From a virus, in the IMG/VR virus record IMGVR_UViG_3300046517_001147, positions 1 through 64,000 of that record: DNA of 64,000 bases; one strand, 5' to 3'. Shown piece after piece: positions 37,002-46,428 of this stretch. Numbering within the stretch: the stretch's first letter is position 1; each line of letters opens with the position of its first letter. The translations under genes and the position numbers were made by a program. The notes beneath the pieces are model-generated. The model did not search any database, had not been told where the DNA came from, and worked only from the letters and a program-made list of their open reading frames with translations.

Positions 37002-37823
37002 ATGCCAAGCATCCCGCAACTCGGTTTTCCGGTCATGGACGAAGTGATGCAACTGGTCCGTTCGCTGGTCAACGATACTTTTCCTGGGATTTTGGGAGCG
37101 CAAGGCAGAATCTTCACCAATAACGCGCAATTCACTATTCCGCTGTTTAATTCGGCTTACCGCAAACTGCAACGCAAGCTGCGAACCGAAGGCGCAACAT
37201 TCCCAATCAAGGATAACGTCCAACTGCTGAATCTGACTCCGGTCATCGCGCAAAATACCAACGTACAGACCTACGTCGATTTTAACGGCTACTTCGACGG
37301 TACGACCATGCACGACACTCCGAAGCTGCCTAGTGATCTTCTGCAGCCGTATGTCGTCGAGGAGCAAACGGTAGGCACTGGATTCCCGTTTGTTCCGATG
37401 GCTCAACCGGCCGAAGGGCTCCCGTCGGTGCTACAAGGCTCCATGCTAGAAATGTGGGAATGGCGGAACTACAAGATTTACATGGTCGGCTCGATCGTTA
37501 CCAAGAATCTTCGTATCCGCTATCAGTATTCGAATGTGCCGCTCAACGTTCCTGCAGCCGATTTTGACGTGACTTCGGTTCCGATAATCGATTGTCAGGA
37601 CGCTCTGGCGAACTACATTGCCGCGATGTTTGGAAGGGCGCGCGGAGCCAATCCTCAAGCGGTCGCGGCGCTCGAAGCTGCCGGCGATGACGCTATGAAC
37701 GATATGGCTTTTGAGTATGTTCGCCGCGCTCAAACGGTCACTTACCGTCGTCCGGCTTACGGTAGCGGCGGCTCAAACGATGGCGGCAATGGAACGCTTG
37801 GCCAGACCGGATGGGGCGCTTAA
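37002..37823 (+). CDS. Putative head-tail connector/adaptor protein
   Basis: 273 aa. Residues 10-70 (VMDEVMQLVRSLVNDTFPG, FTIPLFNSAYRKLQRKLRTEG) resemble the helical adaptor proteins that bind the portal. A beta-rich middle (WEWRNYKIYMVG, IVTKNLRIRYQYS) and a Gly/Asn-rich tail follow. AAAGG precedes the start. The exact family is unclear. Confidence 0.5.
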   Translation: MPSIPQLGFPVMDEVMQLVRSLVNDTFPGILGAQGRIFTNNAQFTIPLFNSAYRKLQRKLRTEGATFPIKDNVQLLNLTPVIAQNTNVQTYVDFNGYFDGTTMHDTPKLPSDLLQPYVVEEQTVGTGFPFVPMAQPAEGLPSVLQGSMLEMWEWRNYKIYMVGSIVTKNLRIRYQYSNVPLNVPAADFDVTSVPIIDCQDALANYIAAMFGRARGANPQAVAALEAAGDDAMNDMAFEYVRRAQTVTYRRPAYGSGGSNDGGNGTLGQTGWGA

Positions 37824-38827
37824 TGCCGACTTACTACAGATTCGATGGCGTGGTGCGTAGTCCGCAAGGCGAAGCGGTTCCCGGCGTCCTGGTCTATGTG
37901 TGCACGCAGCCGGCGACTACGAGTACTATTCCGCCTTCGCCGCTGGCAACGATCTATGCCGATTCAGTTGGAACGGCGCTTGCCAATCCGGTTGTCGTCG
38001 ATGGCAATGGAAACTTCTTTTTCTATGCGGCGACCGGAACGTACACGATCCTTTATTTCGATCCGAACGGCCGGGTGCAAACTACCGTCTTTCCCGATCA
38101 GCTTATAGTCACTCCCGGCGCGGGAACGGTTACCAGTATCGCTCTGACCATGCCGGCGGAGTTTAGCGTTGCTGGCTCTCCGGTTGCTACCAATGGCGTT
38201 TTCGCAGTTAGCAAAAACAATCAGAATGCTGGCACAGTTTATGCCGGTCCTGCTTCCGGTCCTGCCGCGGCGCCAACGTTTCAATCTCTGGCCACGCTTG
38301 CGGCCGCTCTTGGACTTGGTACGGGCACGGTAACCAGCGTTAATGCTTCGATTACCGGAAGCACTTTATTGTCTCTATCGGTAAGCGGAAATCCGATCGT
38401 CACTAGCGGGACGCTCGTTTTTACGGTCAACTTCGCGAATCAAGCGGCTAACACTTTCTTGCGTGGACCATCATCAGGAGGAACTGGTCCGATTGTAGCC
38501 GGTCCAATCGTTCCAAAAGATTTACCGGGACTGGTTTCTGTAGCTTTTTCAGCGACTCCGACTTTTGATGCCAGCGCGGGAAACAGCTTTGCAATGACGC
38601 TTACCGGGAACGTGACCTCCGGCACGATTACCAACGCTACGGCGGGACAAACAATTACTTTCATCATTACGCAGGATGGGACAGGCGGATGGACGTTTGC
38701 ATTCCCCTCCAATGTTAAAGGTGAATCGAATATCGGCGCTGACGCTGCTTCGGTCAGTGTCCAGAGTTTCATCTATACCGGAAGTCTGTGGCGTGCCACT
38801 GGCCCCGGCTCGGTGAATGCTACGTAG
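37823..38827 (+). CDS. Tail-fibre-like protein
   Basis: 334 aa starting MPTYYRFDGVVRS at 37823; an in-frame ATG 12 bases upstream lies inside the previous gene. Residues 8-60 (VVRSPQGEAVPGVLVYVCT) look like a small prealbumin-like beta domain. The rest is repetitive, Gly/Thr/Ser/Ala-rich beta structure with many TGT, TVTS and GPASGP stretches, typical of phage fibres. The end ATGPGSVNAT has no obvious chaperone domain. Confidence 0.6.
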   Translation: MPTYYRFDGVVRSPQGEAVPGVLVYVCTQPATTSTIPPSPLATIYADSVGTALANPVVVDGNGNFFFYAATGTYTILYFDPNGRVQTTVFPDQLIVTPGAGTVTSIALTMPAEFSVAGSPVATNGVFAVSKNNQNAGTVYAGPASGPAAAPTFQSLATLAAALGLGTGTVTSVNASITGSTLLSLSVSGNPIVTSGTLVFTVNFANQAANTFLRGPSSGGTGPIVAGPIVPKDLPGLVSVAFSATPTFDASAGNSFAMTLTGNVTSGTITNATAGQTITFIITQDGTGGWTFAFPSNVKGESNIGADAASVSVQSFIYTGSLWRATGPGSVNAT

Positions 38828-38910
38828 AACGCCATCTGCCCATGCAGAGTTGCATACAACACTTTGGGGCGACGGTCTAAGGGCTGTCGGCTAATTCGGA
38901 GGAAACAAGA

Positions 38911-39288
38911 ATGTCTCTAGCGATTACAGTTCAAGCCGGCTATGTGGTGGACAACACCCAGAAGAAAGTCATTATCAGCGGCCGTTTGCTGATTACCGGA
39001 ACGGGAAACTATCCTGTCGGCGGCTTGCCGCTAGACTCCGTTCTGCTGGCACTTCCGGAATCGACCACCAACTCTGGCGTCCGTCGTTGCATTCTGACTT
39101 CGGATGTTGGGAGTGGATATATCTGGCAGCGTATTCCCGCTACCGGAAAGATGATGGGTTTGCAGGTTCCGCCTACCGGATCGCTGACAACTGCCGCTCC
39201 GTTGCAACAGTTGCCAAGCACGGTGAGCGACCTCACTTTGCAAAACGAAGCTATCAATTTCCAGGTGGAGATGTTGCGGAACGCTTAA
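38911..39288 (+). CDS. Hypothetical structural protein
   Basis: 125 aa, strong GGAGGAAACAAG site. Beta-rich with VVDNTQKKVIISGRLLITGTGNYPVGG and ILTSDVGSGYIWQRIPATGK; likely a decoration or tail component. A terminator-like hairpin follows 22 bases after the stop. Confidence 0.5.
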   Translation: MSLAITVQAGYVVDNTQKKVIISGRLLITGTGNYPVGGLPLDSVLLALPESTTNSGVRRCILTSDVGSGYIWQRIPATGKMMGLQVPPTGSLTTAAPLQQLPSTVSDLTLQNEAINFQVEMLRNA

Positions 39289-39310
39289 TCTAGGGAATCC
39301 AAAAAGGAGG

Positions 39311-39346
39311 ACGGGACTGCGGTAATGCCCGTAGTCCCGTTTTTTC
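39311..39346 (+). terminator. Hairpin with U-run that also overlaps the next gene's start region
   Basis: 12-bp stem (one wobble pair) at 39311-39322/39329-39340 with a six-base loop, followed by six T (39340-39345). It is a canonical-looking terminator. The loop contains an ATG (39325) and AGGAGG lies upstream, so it may also control translation of the large tail gene. Confidence 0.6.
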
Positions 39347-39430
39347 TATATCTTTAACGCGCTCGATCCAAACGTTCAAGTTCCGCTAAATCTTTTTGGC
39401 GGTCTCTACACGGAGGCAGACCCGACCTCT

Positions 39431-42400
39431 TTGCCCGAAGGCGCCAGTCCGCGTGTGATTAACTGCGATTTTGACTTGGGTTCGGTATTCCAGCGGCCGG
39501 GAAAAGAAAGCGCGTTCACATATGATAATTTTTTCGATTTGACTCCCAATGCGGTTGAATCGGTTGGAACCGGGGCGCCGTGGAGCGCTGGCAGCGTCAC
39601 GCTAAATGCCCCTACTCCTGGCACTTGTCCGCTGATTGCTTATTTTCCAAACGGTCCAGCCACGCCAAGTTTTCTGGGAAATGTCACTACCGACGTTATC
39701 GGACCAAACACAAACGAGATGAAGGTAAATGACGTTATATTTTTTCTCGTTCAGACGGGGCAACTTTTTCATCCGGACACCGCTTGCATTGGAATCACGG
39801 ACAGTTTGGGAACTCTTTTTACCGAACTCGGCTCAAGGTTAGTTGCTTTCGGAGGAGAAAATCTTCAGGTATTTTACGGACCATTGACAGCCGGGCTCGC
39901 CATTGGCGGAACGTATACCTTCCACGTCACCTACAACCACCAGGTTATCGAAGTAGAGCAAGTTGTGCTTGGAAAAGTAATCCGTGGAATCCTTCCTACT
40001 ATTTCTCAAATAAACGAAGGTGTGTTTACTGAGCCTGGTCCTCCACCAACTCCCTATGGTGGACCTCCAATCACTACTACGGACACTGAATTTGTGATGA
40101 GTTTCTTGTTGAGCCCACGCAATGCCCAAGTTGACCCTGATTACACCAATATCAACACAACCCCAGGAATCACCGGAACCTATATCGCCGCCCATTATGT
40201 AAGTCCGGACATTTCGGATTTTCACAGTCCTGCCGGAACTTACACTGGGAATTTTCACGGAGTCGCTGGCGGCGGAACAACCCAGGTGGCGGTGAAGAAC
40301 GTTTCTTTCCCGCTTCGTCCATGCTGCGGACCTGTTCAAGTTTTGAATCCCGTTATTTCAGTGTCCGGTGATATAAGTGGAACTAATCTAATCACCTTAC
40401 ACTGCCAGAATTTCCCTACCGACGGTCCTGGCGTGATGCTGCTTCCTTCGGTGATCGGAGTTTTGTTTAACGTCTATTCCCCAGTAACCAGTGTTACCGA
40501 TTCTCTTGGAAATACGTGGACAGCGGTCCAGCCACCGACTTCATATCAATTTTCCACCAACAGCCCCGGTGATTTTACTAGCTATTCTGTCTATGGCGTG
40601 GCTTTGCCTGACGGCATTCCGGCCGGCTATCAGATTTTCATGCACTTCGACGATGTTGGTTACACTGCTGGATTTCAACCGAATCAAATAATGTATTTGA
40701 AACATGGCGTGTCGATTGACCAAGCGGCTTTTGCGTTGCCGGTTGGACCTGGCCTTGGAGGAGGATTTGTTTCCGGAGCTTCGATCACCACTAGTCAGCC
40801 GGAAGTTATCGTTTCCATCGCTGGCGTAATTGACCAATTTGGAGGGCACTATTCTGTTCCTGCTGGTAGTTCTCAATATCACAATGATGGCGGCTTTCCA
40901 GGGTTAGGCAGCGCGATCTATGGCGGATTACCATTTCCAACTTCTCAGCCAGCGGGAACCTATAACCCTTCATGGGGAACTGCCGAAGAATCTCTTACAC
41001 AGATTCCCATGAGCACGATTTCCATTGTTCCCTGTAGTAGCGGTGGAAGTCCTGGGCTCCCGACTTCGCAGATTCTTGAAAACTTAAATTTTGGTCCGCC
41101 CATCCCGCCGAATGAGGGACACACAACAAATTGCGGTTGCGGGTGCTTGGCTGACGGAGACCTTCCACTGTTCGGCTTGGAAGTCCTAATCACTGGAAGT
41201 CAGACCGATCTTTCGCCGGATGCCGTTCTTACCGTGCAACTGCAACTCCCGGATGGAACTCTTTCACCTACCATATTCACAATTCAACTTCCGTCGAGCC
41301 CTGGAACGGTTGTCGTGGGAAGTCCGACGGAACTATGGGGATTGCCGCTCACTGTAGCTCTTATCAATGACCCGAATTTCCAGGTGAATATCGTCGCGTC
41401 TACGACCGGCGGCGAACTGGTTACCTTCACTGCTACGGTTGTTTTGCGTGCATTCACTCCTCCGAATCCGCCTCCGGATATTAATTATCTGAAAACTTTC
41501 GCGCAGATTGACGGAGACCTGTACTCGCTGATGCTTGGCAGCAATGGCGTCATGTACCAAGAGGACGTAAACAACAATCCCAATGTGCTGACCCCGGTCT
41601 ATACGGCAATCGAGCCAAACACGTTCGCTGAATCGGCTACGATCGACGATCGCGAATTTATTGCCTTGTCCAATCTCTTGAACGGTACGGACATTCCCTA
41701 CACCTACGATGGGCAGAATTTCGACCGGCTATCGCAAGTCGGTCCTGGCGCTCCGCCAACGGCTTCTACTTCTACGGCCACGATCGATATTGTGAGCATC
41801 ACGCAGCCAACGGCTAAAAGCGACCCTGAACAACCTGGCCAGCTTTCGGGAATCCTTTGGTCGAACGGTCCTGGCTCAACGGCTCCCGGCAACGTCCTGA
41901 CGGTCTATTACGCTAGGGTGAGCGCGCAGCCCCTAGCCGATCCTGACCTGCAACCTGGCGTGGGTGTAGAACTAGCGGGAATCGACGTTCCCGGTCCAAA
42001 CAACAATTTCAACGGCCAATCGGTAGACGGCGATTATCTCGTGGTGAGTATCGGGCAAGGCGTTCCACCGGGCGCGCAGTTTGAGCGCTGGTACTTCACG
42101 GTCACCATGCCGTCAACGCAAAGCGTCAATCAAGCCGACCATGAGGAAGGCCACGGACCTTTTGGAACCTATCAGGTCACTACGGCTACGCTCACCACTT
42201 CGGCGCAAGTGCCTAATCTCGAAGTGGGCAACTCTATCGGCATCTCTGGAACGGGCGGGGCTCCTCCGGCCGGCTACGACGGTACGTGGCCAATCCAGAA
42301 AACTCCCAATGCGGCGCAACTGCAGATTACTTCCACGTCGCTTACCGGGAATATCGCGACATTTGGCTTTAACGTGATTACCGGAACAACTCCGGCCGTC

Positions 42401-44719
42401 GGCCAAACGGTTACCGTCTCCGGCACTCTCAACGGCAACGGCATTTTCAATATCGTGAACCTGCCGATTACTTCCACTTCGCCTGGGGTGTTTTCGGTCA
42501 ATCTCACTAATCCCGACATTCCATCTTCATCTGAAAATGGCGCGGGAGTGATTTTCGGAACGATCTTTGTATTCGACCCGCTGAAAGTGGTTGGCAATAG
42601 AACTGGTGGATCGCTCGTAACCATCGGCATCATTTCCGCCGGCATCCGCAAGGTTTGCTATTCGTTCCTAACCCGCAACGGATATATGACGGCGCCAAGC
42701 CCGATTCTGACTTTTGACGTGCCTTCGGGAGCTTCGACACTCACGATCGGTAACCTGGCTTCTGGTCCGGATGACGTGGTAGCGAGAGTGGTGCATCTCA
42801 CCGCGGCCAACGGCGGCAATTTCTACAACATTCCAATCGATGTGATTGTGATAAGCAACGGTCTGCCGGTCACCAATACTTCGACGTACCTCAAAGACAA
42901 CACTTCGCGCAGTATCAATTTGAGTTTTTCTGATGGCGTGCTGCTGGCGGCAACTTCGATCGATACGCAAGGCAACAACCTTTTTGCCACTCTGGAACTG
43001 GGAAGCAGTCTGGGCATTATCGAATACGCTTCACGCGCTTTCGCCATTGGCGAGCAAAACAAGGTTCCTAATTTCTTGAACTGGTCTTTCGATGGCGGGT
43101 ATCTGGAAGTGCCTCCCGCGGCTCCGGGCATTCCGCTTGGATGGACTCCGACCGCCGGTGGCACTCTGGTCAATTCTCCACTCTTCGGATTCGCTTACCA
43201 GATTGCGAATGCTACCGGGAGCACGCAAGCCACGTATGGAATGATTACGCAGCCGGCATTTGTGGATGAATTTCTGGTGCCGATTATCAATGCTTCGACA
43301 AAATATAGCGTCCGCATCACTGCTGCGGTTGCGGCGGCAACAACCGGCAATCTGGTCGTAGACCTTTACAGTCCCAGTTCCGGATTGGCGCTTGGAACGT
43401 TCTCCGTGCCTCTGGCTTCGCTCGGAACCACGATGGACATATTTACCGGGACGCTGCTGACTACGGTTTTGAAGCCCGTTCCAAAGGACTTGATCCTGCG
43501 AGCCTACGCTGCGACGATTCTGAACGGCGCCGCGGTCACAATCGATCGCGTGGAAGTGTTTCCGACGGAGCAACCCGTACTTTCAACGCAGATTACCGGA
43601 AGCTATGTCAACAACTTCGAAGCGTTTGACGAAAGTGGCGAAGGCGGGATTGTAGACACTGCCGGAGAGAACCAACAGCCCGTTCGAAGCGCTTTTGTGA
43701 TGTTTGACACGCTGTATATCGTCAAAAGCGGTTCGCTGCTTTCAACGCAGGACAATTCGCTTACTGAACCTTCCGGATGGAGCATTCGCAATGTCTCCGC
43801 TTCGGTAGGAACTCCCTCTCTTTATGGCGTGACAACAGGAATCGATGAGCCAAACACCGGAGAGGCTTGGGCCATCATTGCCGGACAGGGCGGCGGCTAC
43901 ATTTTCAACGGTGGACAGCCGGTAAAGATCACCGAAGAGATTCAACTGCTCTGGAATCTCATTAACTGGCGCTACGGGCATACGCTTTGGGTGAAAAACG
44001 ACGTTAAGAATCGCCGGATTCTCTTTGGCGTGCCTCTGAAAACTCCTAATCAGTGGTTGCCGACCGGAATTATTCCCGATGACCAGAATCCGACCACTCC
44101 CAACGTGATTCTGATGTGCAATTACCGCCAGTTGAATACCGGGGAGCAACTGGAAAGCAAAGTTGGCGTGCATGTGTCCTATGCCGGCCGGTTGATCGCT
44201 TCGGAACAAACCCGCAAATGGTCTATCTGGACAATCAAGGCTCCGGCTGCGGCTTTCTTGCGTAGGCCAGACAATACCGATGAACTTTTCCTTGGAAATT
44301 CGGATGAAAACGGGAAAGTGTTCGAATTGGTGGACGGTCTAGCTCAAGACGATTGCTCGGCCATGACCCAGATTTACATTACCTATGGATTTGTGACCGA
44401 TGATGGAGGGCAAGCCCTGAAAATCGGTTCCATGCGGAATGTCTACACTTATGCGGTGACCCGCGTGGACGGCGCTGGCAATTTGAATCTGCGGACATAT
44501 CCAAACGACCTGCTTTCGCCATTTGCTCAAGATTTACTGCCGCGGCTGACTCTGCCGATGATGGCCGCCGGAGATATTGAGGTTCCGCTGAACGAAACGG
44601 CAAATCGCTTGTTTTTTGAGTACAAAACGGATGAAATTGGAGCCAATTTCGACTTGAGCCGGTTGTTGGTGATAACGCAAGAAGACCCTTGGAGTCCGGT
44701 GCGCGGAGTGAATTACTAA
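39431..44719 (+). CDS. Giant tail protein (1,762 codons; true start probably upstream)
   Basis: Counted from a TTG at 39431. The frame is open from 39335, and the upstream in-frame codons read like protein: IFNALDPNVQVP, NLFGGLYTEADPTSLPEG. Mostly beta-rich, Gly/Pro/Thr/Asn-rich repeated segments (for example VTSVTDSLGNTW), a Cys cluster near residue 565 (TNCGCGC) and FN3-like parts near residues 900-1000. The C-terminal 200 aa are more globular and aromatic. It is too large for a simple fibre; a tail-hub or host-contact protein is inferred. GGAGG lies 14 bases before the TTG, too far for a good start. Confidence 0.8.
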   Translation: MPEGASPRVINCDFDLGSVFQRPGKESAFTYDNFFDLTPNAVESVGTGAPWSAGSVTLNAPTPGTCPLIAYFPNGPATPSFLGNVTTDVIGPNTNEMKVNDVIFFLVQTGQLFHPDTACIGITDSLGTLFTELGSRLVAFGGENLQVFYGPLTAGLAIGGTYTFHVTYNHQVIEVEQVVLGKVIRGILPTISQINEGVFTEPGPPPTPYGGPPITTTDTEFVMSFLLSPRNAQVDPDYTNINTTPGITGTYIAAHYVSPDISDFHSPAGTYTGNFHGVAGGGTTQVAVKNVSFPLRPCCGPVQVLNPVISVSGDISGTNLITLHCQNFPTDGPGVMLLPSVIGVLFNVYSPVTSVTDSLGNTWTAVQPPTSYQFSTNSPGDFTSYSVYGVALPDGIPAGYQIFMHFDDVGYTAGFQPNQIMYLKHGVSIDQAAFALPVGPGLGGGFVSGASITTSQPEVIVSIAGVIDQFGGHYSVPAGSSQYHNDGGFPGLGSAIYGGLPFPTSQPAGTYNPSWGTAEESLTQIPMSTISIVPCSSGGSPGLPTSQILENLNFGPPIPPNEGHTTNCGCGCLADGDLPLFGLEVLITGSQTDLSPDAVLTVQLQLPDGTLSPTIFTIQLPSSPGTVVVGSPTELWGLPLTVALINDPNFQVNIVASTTGGELVTFTATVVLRAFTPPNPPPDINYLKTFAQIDGDLYSLMLGSNGVMYQEDVNNNPNVLTPVYTAIEPNTFAESATIDDREFIALSNLLNGTDIPYTYDGQNFDRLSQVGPGAPPTASTSTATIDIVSITQPTAKSDPEQPGQLSGILWSNGPGSTAPGNVLTVYYARVSAQPLADPDLQPGVGVELAGIDVPGPNNNFNGQSVDGDYLVVSIGQGVPPGAQFERWYFTVTMPSTQSVNQADHEEGHGPFGTYQVTTATLTTSAQVPNLEVGNSIGISGTGGAPPAGYDGTWPIQKTPNAAQLQITSTSLTGNIATFGFNVITGTTPAVGQTVTVSGTLNGNGIFNIVNLPITSTSPGVFSVNLTNPDIPSSSENGAGVIFGTIFVFDPLKVVGNRTGGSLVTIGIISAGIRKVCYSFLTRNGYMTAPSPILTFDVPSGASTLTIGNLASGPDDVVARVVHLTAANGGNFYNIPIDVIVISNGLPVTNTSTYLKDNTSRSINLSFSDGVLLAATSIDTQGNNLFATLELGSSLGIIEYASRAFAIGEQNKVPNFLNWSFDGGYLEVPPAAPGIPLGWTPTAGGTLVNSPLFGFAYQIANATGSTQATYGMITQPAFVDEFLVPIINASTKYSVRITAAVAAATTGNLVVDLYSPSSGLALGTFSVPLASLGTTMDIFTGTLLTTVLKPVPKDLILRAYAATILNGAAVTIDRVEVFPTEQPVLSTQITGSYVNNFEAFDESGEGGIVDTAGENQQPVRSAFVMFDTLYIVKSGSLLSTQDNSLTEPSGWSIRNVSASVGTPSLYGVTTGIDEPNTGEAWAIIAGQGGGYIFNGGQPVKITEEIQLLWNLINWRYGHTLWVKNDVKNRRILFGVPLKTPNQWLPTGIIPDDQNPTTPNVILMCNYRQLNTGEQLESKVGVHVSYAGRLIASEQTRKWSIWTIKAPAAAFLRRPDNTDELFLGNSDENGKVFELVDGLAQDDCSAMTQIYITYGFVTDDGGQALKIGSMRNVYTYAVTRVDGAGNLNLRTYPNDLLSPFAQDLLPRLTLPMMAAGDIEVPLNETANRLFFEYKTDEIGANFDLSRLLVITQEDPWSPVRGVNY

Positions 44720-44720
44720 A

Positions 44721-45332
44721 GTGGCCAAAACGAATCCTTCCGCTTTGGACATACAGAAAGAGATTGCTTTCTTGCGTAAACAGGATGGCGGCCAGTGGAT
44801 TGAGTCCGCTTTGCAGCGAATCGAGGACGCGGTAAACAATATCGGCAAGAATGGAGCGATTCCCCCGAAAGGGCTTTTGCCTCCGCCTCCTACGGTGCAA
44901 GCAGTCACCGTAAAAACGAATGGAAACGGTTTGGTGCATGCCGTCATTAACGATTCAAACCCGATCGACAAGAATCTGCACTATTTCGTGGAATACGATA
45001 CTGACCCGGCCTTTCCGCAACCGCACGTCGCTCACCTTGGCGCTTCGCGGCAGATGGCTCCGGTTACACTCCCCGCAACCGACGATGACGGCAATCCACA
45101 AAACTTCTATTTTCGGGCATACTCGCAATACCCTGGTGGAGCGCCGGGACAAGTCGTACACTTTGGCGGGGAAACTCCGACTCCCGTAGCACCTGGCGGA
45201 ACACAACAAATGACTTTGCTTCCCAGTACCGGAAGCGGTACAGCGCAAAATTCAGGACAGCAAGGCGGTTCTGGATTCGGAAAGATTATCAATCGTCCGT
45301 CTGCCGGACCAAAGAGGGCAATCAGCGCGTGA
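44721..45332 (+). CDS. Structural protein, FN3-like
   Basis: 203 aa from a GTG start two bases after the previous stop. Residues 1-50 form a helix (LDIQKEIAFLRKQDGGQWIESALQRIEDAV). Residues 60-155 have an FN3/Ig-like strand pattern (VQAVTVKTNGNGLVHAVI, YFRAYSQYPGGAPGQVV). Gly/Ser-rich tail. Probably a small virion component. Confidence 0.55.
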   Translation: MAKTNPSALDIQKEIAFLRKQDGGQWIESALQRIEDAVNNIGKNGAIPPKGLLPPPPTVQAVTVKTNGNGLVHAVINDSNPIDKNLHYFVEYDTDPAFPQPHVAHLGASRQMAPVTLPATDDDGNPQNFYFRAYSQYPGGAPGQVVHFGGETPTPVAPGGTQQMTLLPSTGSGTAQNSGQQGGSGFGKIINRPSAGPKRAISA

Positions 45333-45721
45333 TTCGTACTTTCGAAGAAAGAGACCTTACCGCACTCGCGGAGATTCACGCCGAAAATGGTCTGCCGCCA
45401 AACTGCATGCCTGACCCTGCCGATCCGCTCATGCTCATCAAAGCGGTTGTCGAGCAACACGGCAAGCCGGTTATGGCCACGTTCCTGAAAGGCACGTCGG
45501 AGATTTATCTACTGGTGGACCACAACTACAGCACTCCGGAAGATCGTTGGCAGATGATGCAAGAGCTAAGGGACTATCTTTGCCGTGAAGCCTGGAGGCT
45601 TGGGCTAGATCAAATGACCTGTTGGGTGCCGCCGGAGATTGACAAGAGTTTCAGCAAGCGTTTGGAAGAGTTAGGCTTTCAGCGCTCTACTTGGGCTTCG
45701 TATACCCTAAACATTGAATAG
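45329..45721 (+). CDS. GNAT-like acetyltransferase fold protein
   Basis: 130 aa from a GTG start overlapping the previous stop. MIRTFEERDLTALAEIH at the start, a central MATFLKGTSEIYLLVDHNYS strand, WQMMQELRDYLCREAWRLGL helix and LEELGFQRSTWASYTL end follow the GNAT strand/helix order (GF near the end as in many N-acetyltransferases). The Q/R-x-x-G-x-G/A acetyl-CoA loop is not clear, so catalytic activity is doubtful. Such proteins occur in other phage tail regions. Confidence 0.5.
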   Translation: MIRTFEERDLTALAEIHAENGLPPNCMPDPADPLMLIKAVVEQHGKPVMATFLKGTSEIYLLVDHNYSTPEDRWQMMQELRDYLCREAWRLGLDQMTCWVPPEIDKSFSKRLEELGFQRSTWASYTLNIE

Positions 45722-45724
45722 TTG

Positions 45725-45733
45725 TGCTACTAT
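45725..45733 (+). promoter_or_regulatory. Extended -10 promoter candidate
   Basis: TGcTACTAT about 27 bases before the start of the ejection-type gene. Similar to elements at 59868 and 63214. No clear -35. Confidence 0.4.
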
Positions 45734-45759
45734 TTCGCCCATCGGGTTGAATCGCGAGG

Positions 45760-46428
45760 ATGCAGATGTTCCGAGTGCTTGAAAACCCGACATTTGATTT
45801 TGCTACCGGAGAACTCCTCTCCCATGATGGCGAATCGTTTGTTGAATCCTTCCCTGTAAAATTCGATCGCGACATTCAAGGCAAAGCCAAGAAAAACGCT
45901 GGCACGGCTGGCGATGTGGCAACCGGCTACGGTTCAACCGCGGCACAGATCGGCTCAAGCGTTATTCCCGGCCTGGAGCAACAAGCGCAGCATCCTACCG
46001 GCTACGATCCCGTAACGAAAAACAATATGCTGGTCGCCAGTCAACAGGGAGTCGGCGGTGCAAGTTCTGGGGTTACTGGGGAAGCGAATCTAGCTGCTGC
46101 GCGCACTCGCAATGCCGGAGGATTTGGCCGGGTGCTGGATGAAGCGGCAAGAATTAAGGGCCGTCAACTTTCGCAGAACGCTCTGGGCGTCGAGAATCAG
46201 TCCGCGCAACTCGCTCAACAGAAACAGATGGACGCACAGAAATTGCTTGCCGGTCTCTACGGTACTGACACGTCAAACCAGTTGCACGCAATGGGGGTTC
46301 AGAATCAGGATTTGAATACGGCACTGGAAGCCGGTAAGAGTGGCTGGCAACAAAACGCGATGAACTGGATTAAGACTTTGACGCCGAAACCACCAGGCGG
46401 CGGCGGCGACCAGGGCGACCAGGGTTAA
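45760..46428 (+). CDS. Putative ejection/internal virion protein 1
   Basis: 222 aa; the ATG at 45766 has better spacing from GAGG and may be the true start. Ala/Gly/Gln/Asn-rich, helical (LLAGLYGTDTSNQLHAMGVQNQDLNTALEAG), with a Pro/Gly tail. Its small size and low-complexity, helix-prone composition fit the first of three podovirus-type ejection proteins. Confidence 0.55.
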   Translation: MQMFRVLENPTFDFATGELLSHDGESFVESFPVKFDRDIQGKAKKNAGTAGDVATGYGSTAAQIGSSVIPGLEQQAQHPTGYDPVTKNNMLVASQQGVGGASSGVTGEANLAAARTRNAGGFGRVLDEAARIKGRQLSQNALGVENQSAQLAQQKQMDAQKLLAGLYGTDTSNQLHAMGVQNQDLNTALEAGKSGWQQNAMNWIKTLTPKPPGGGGDQGDQG

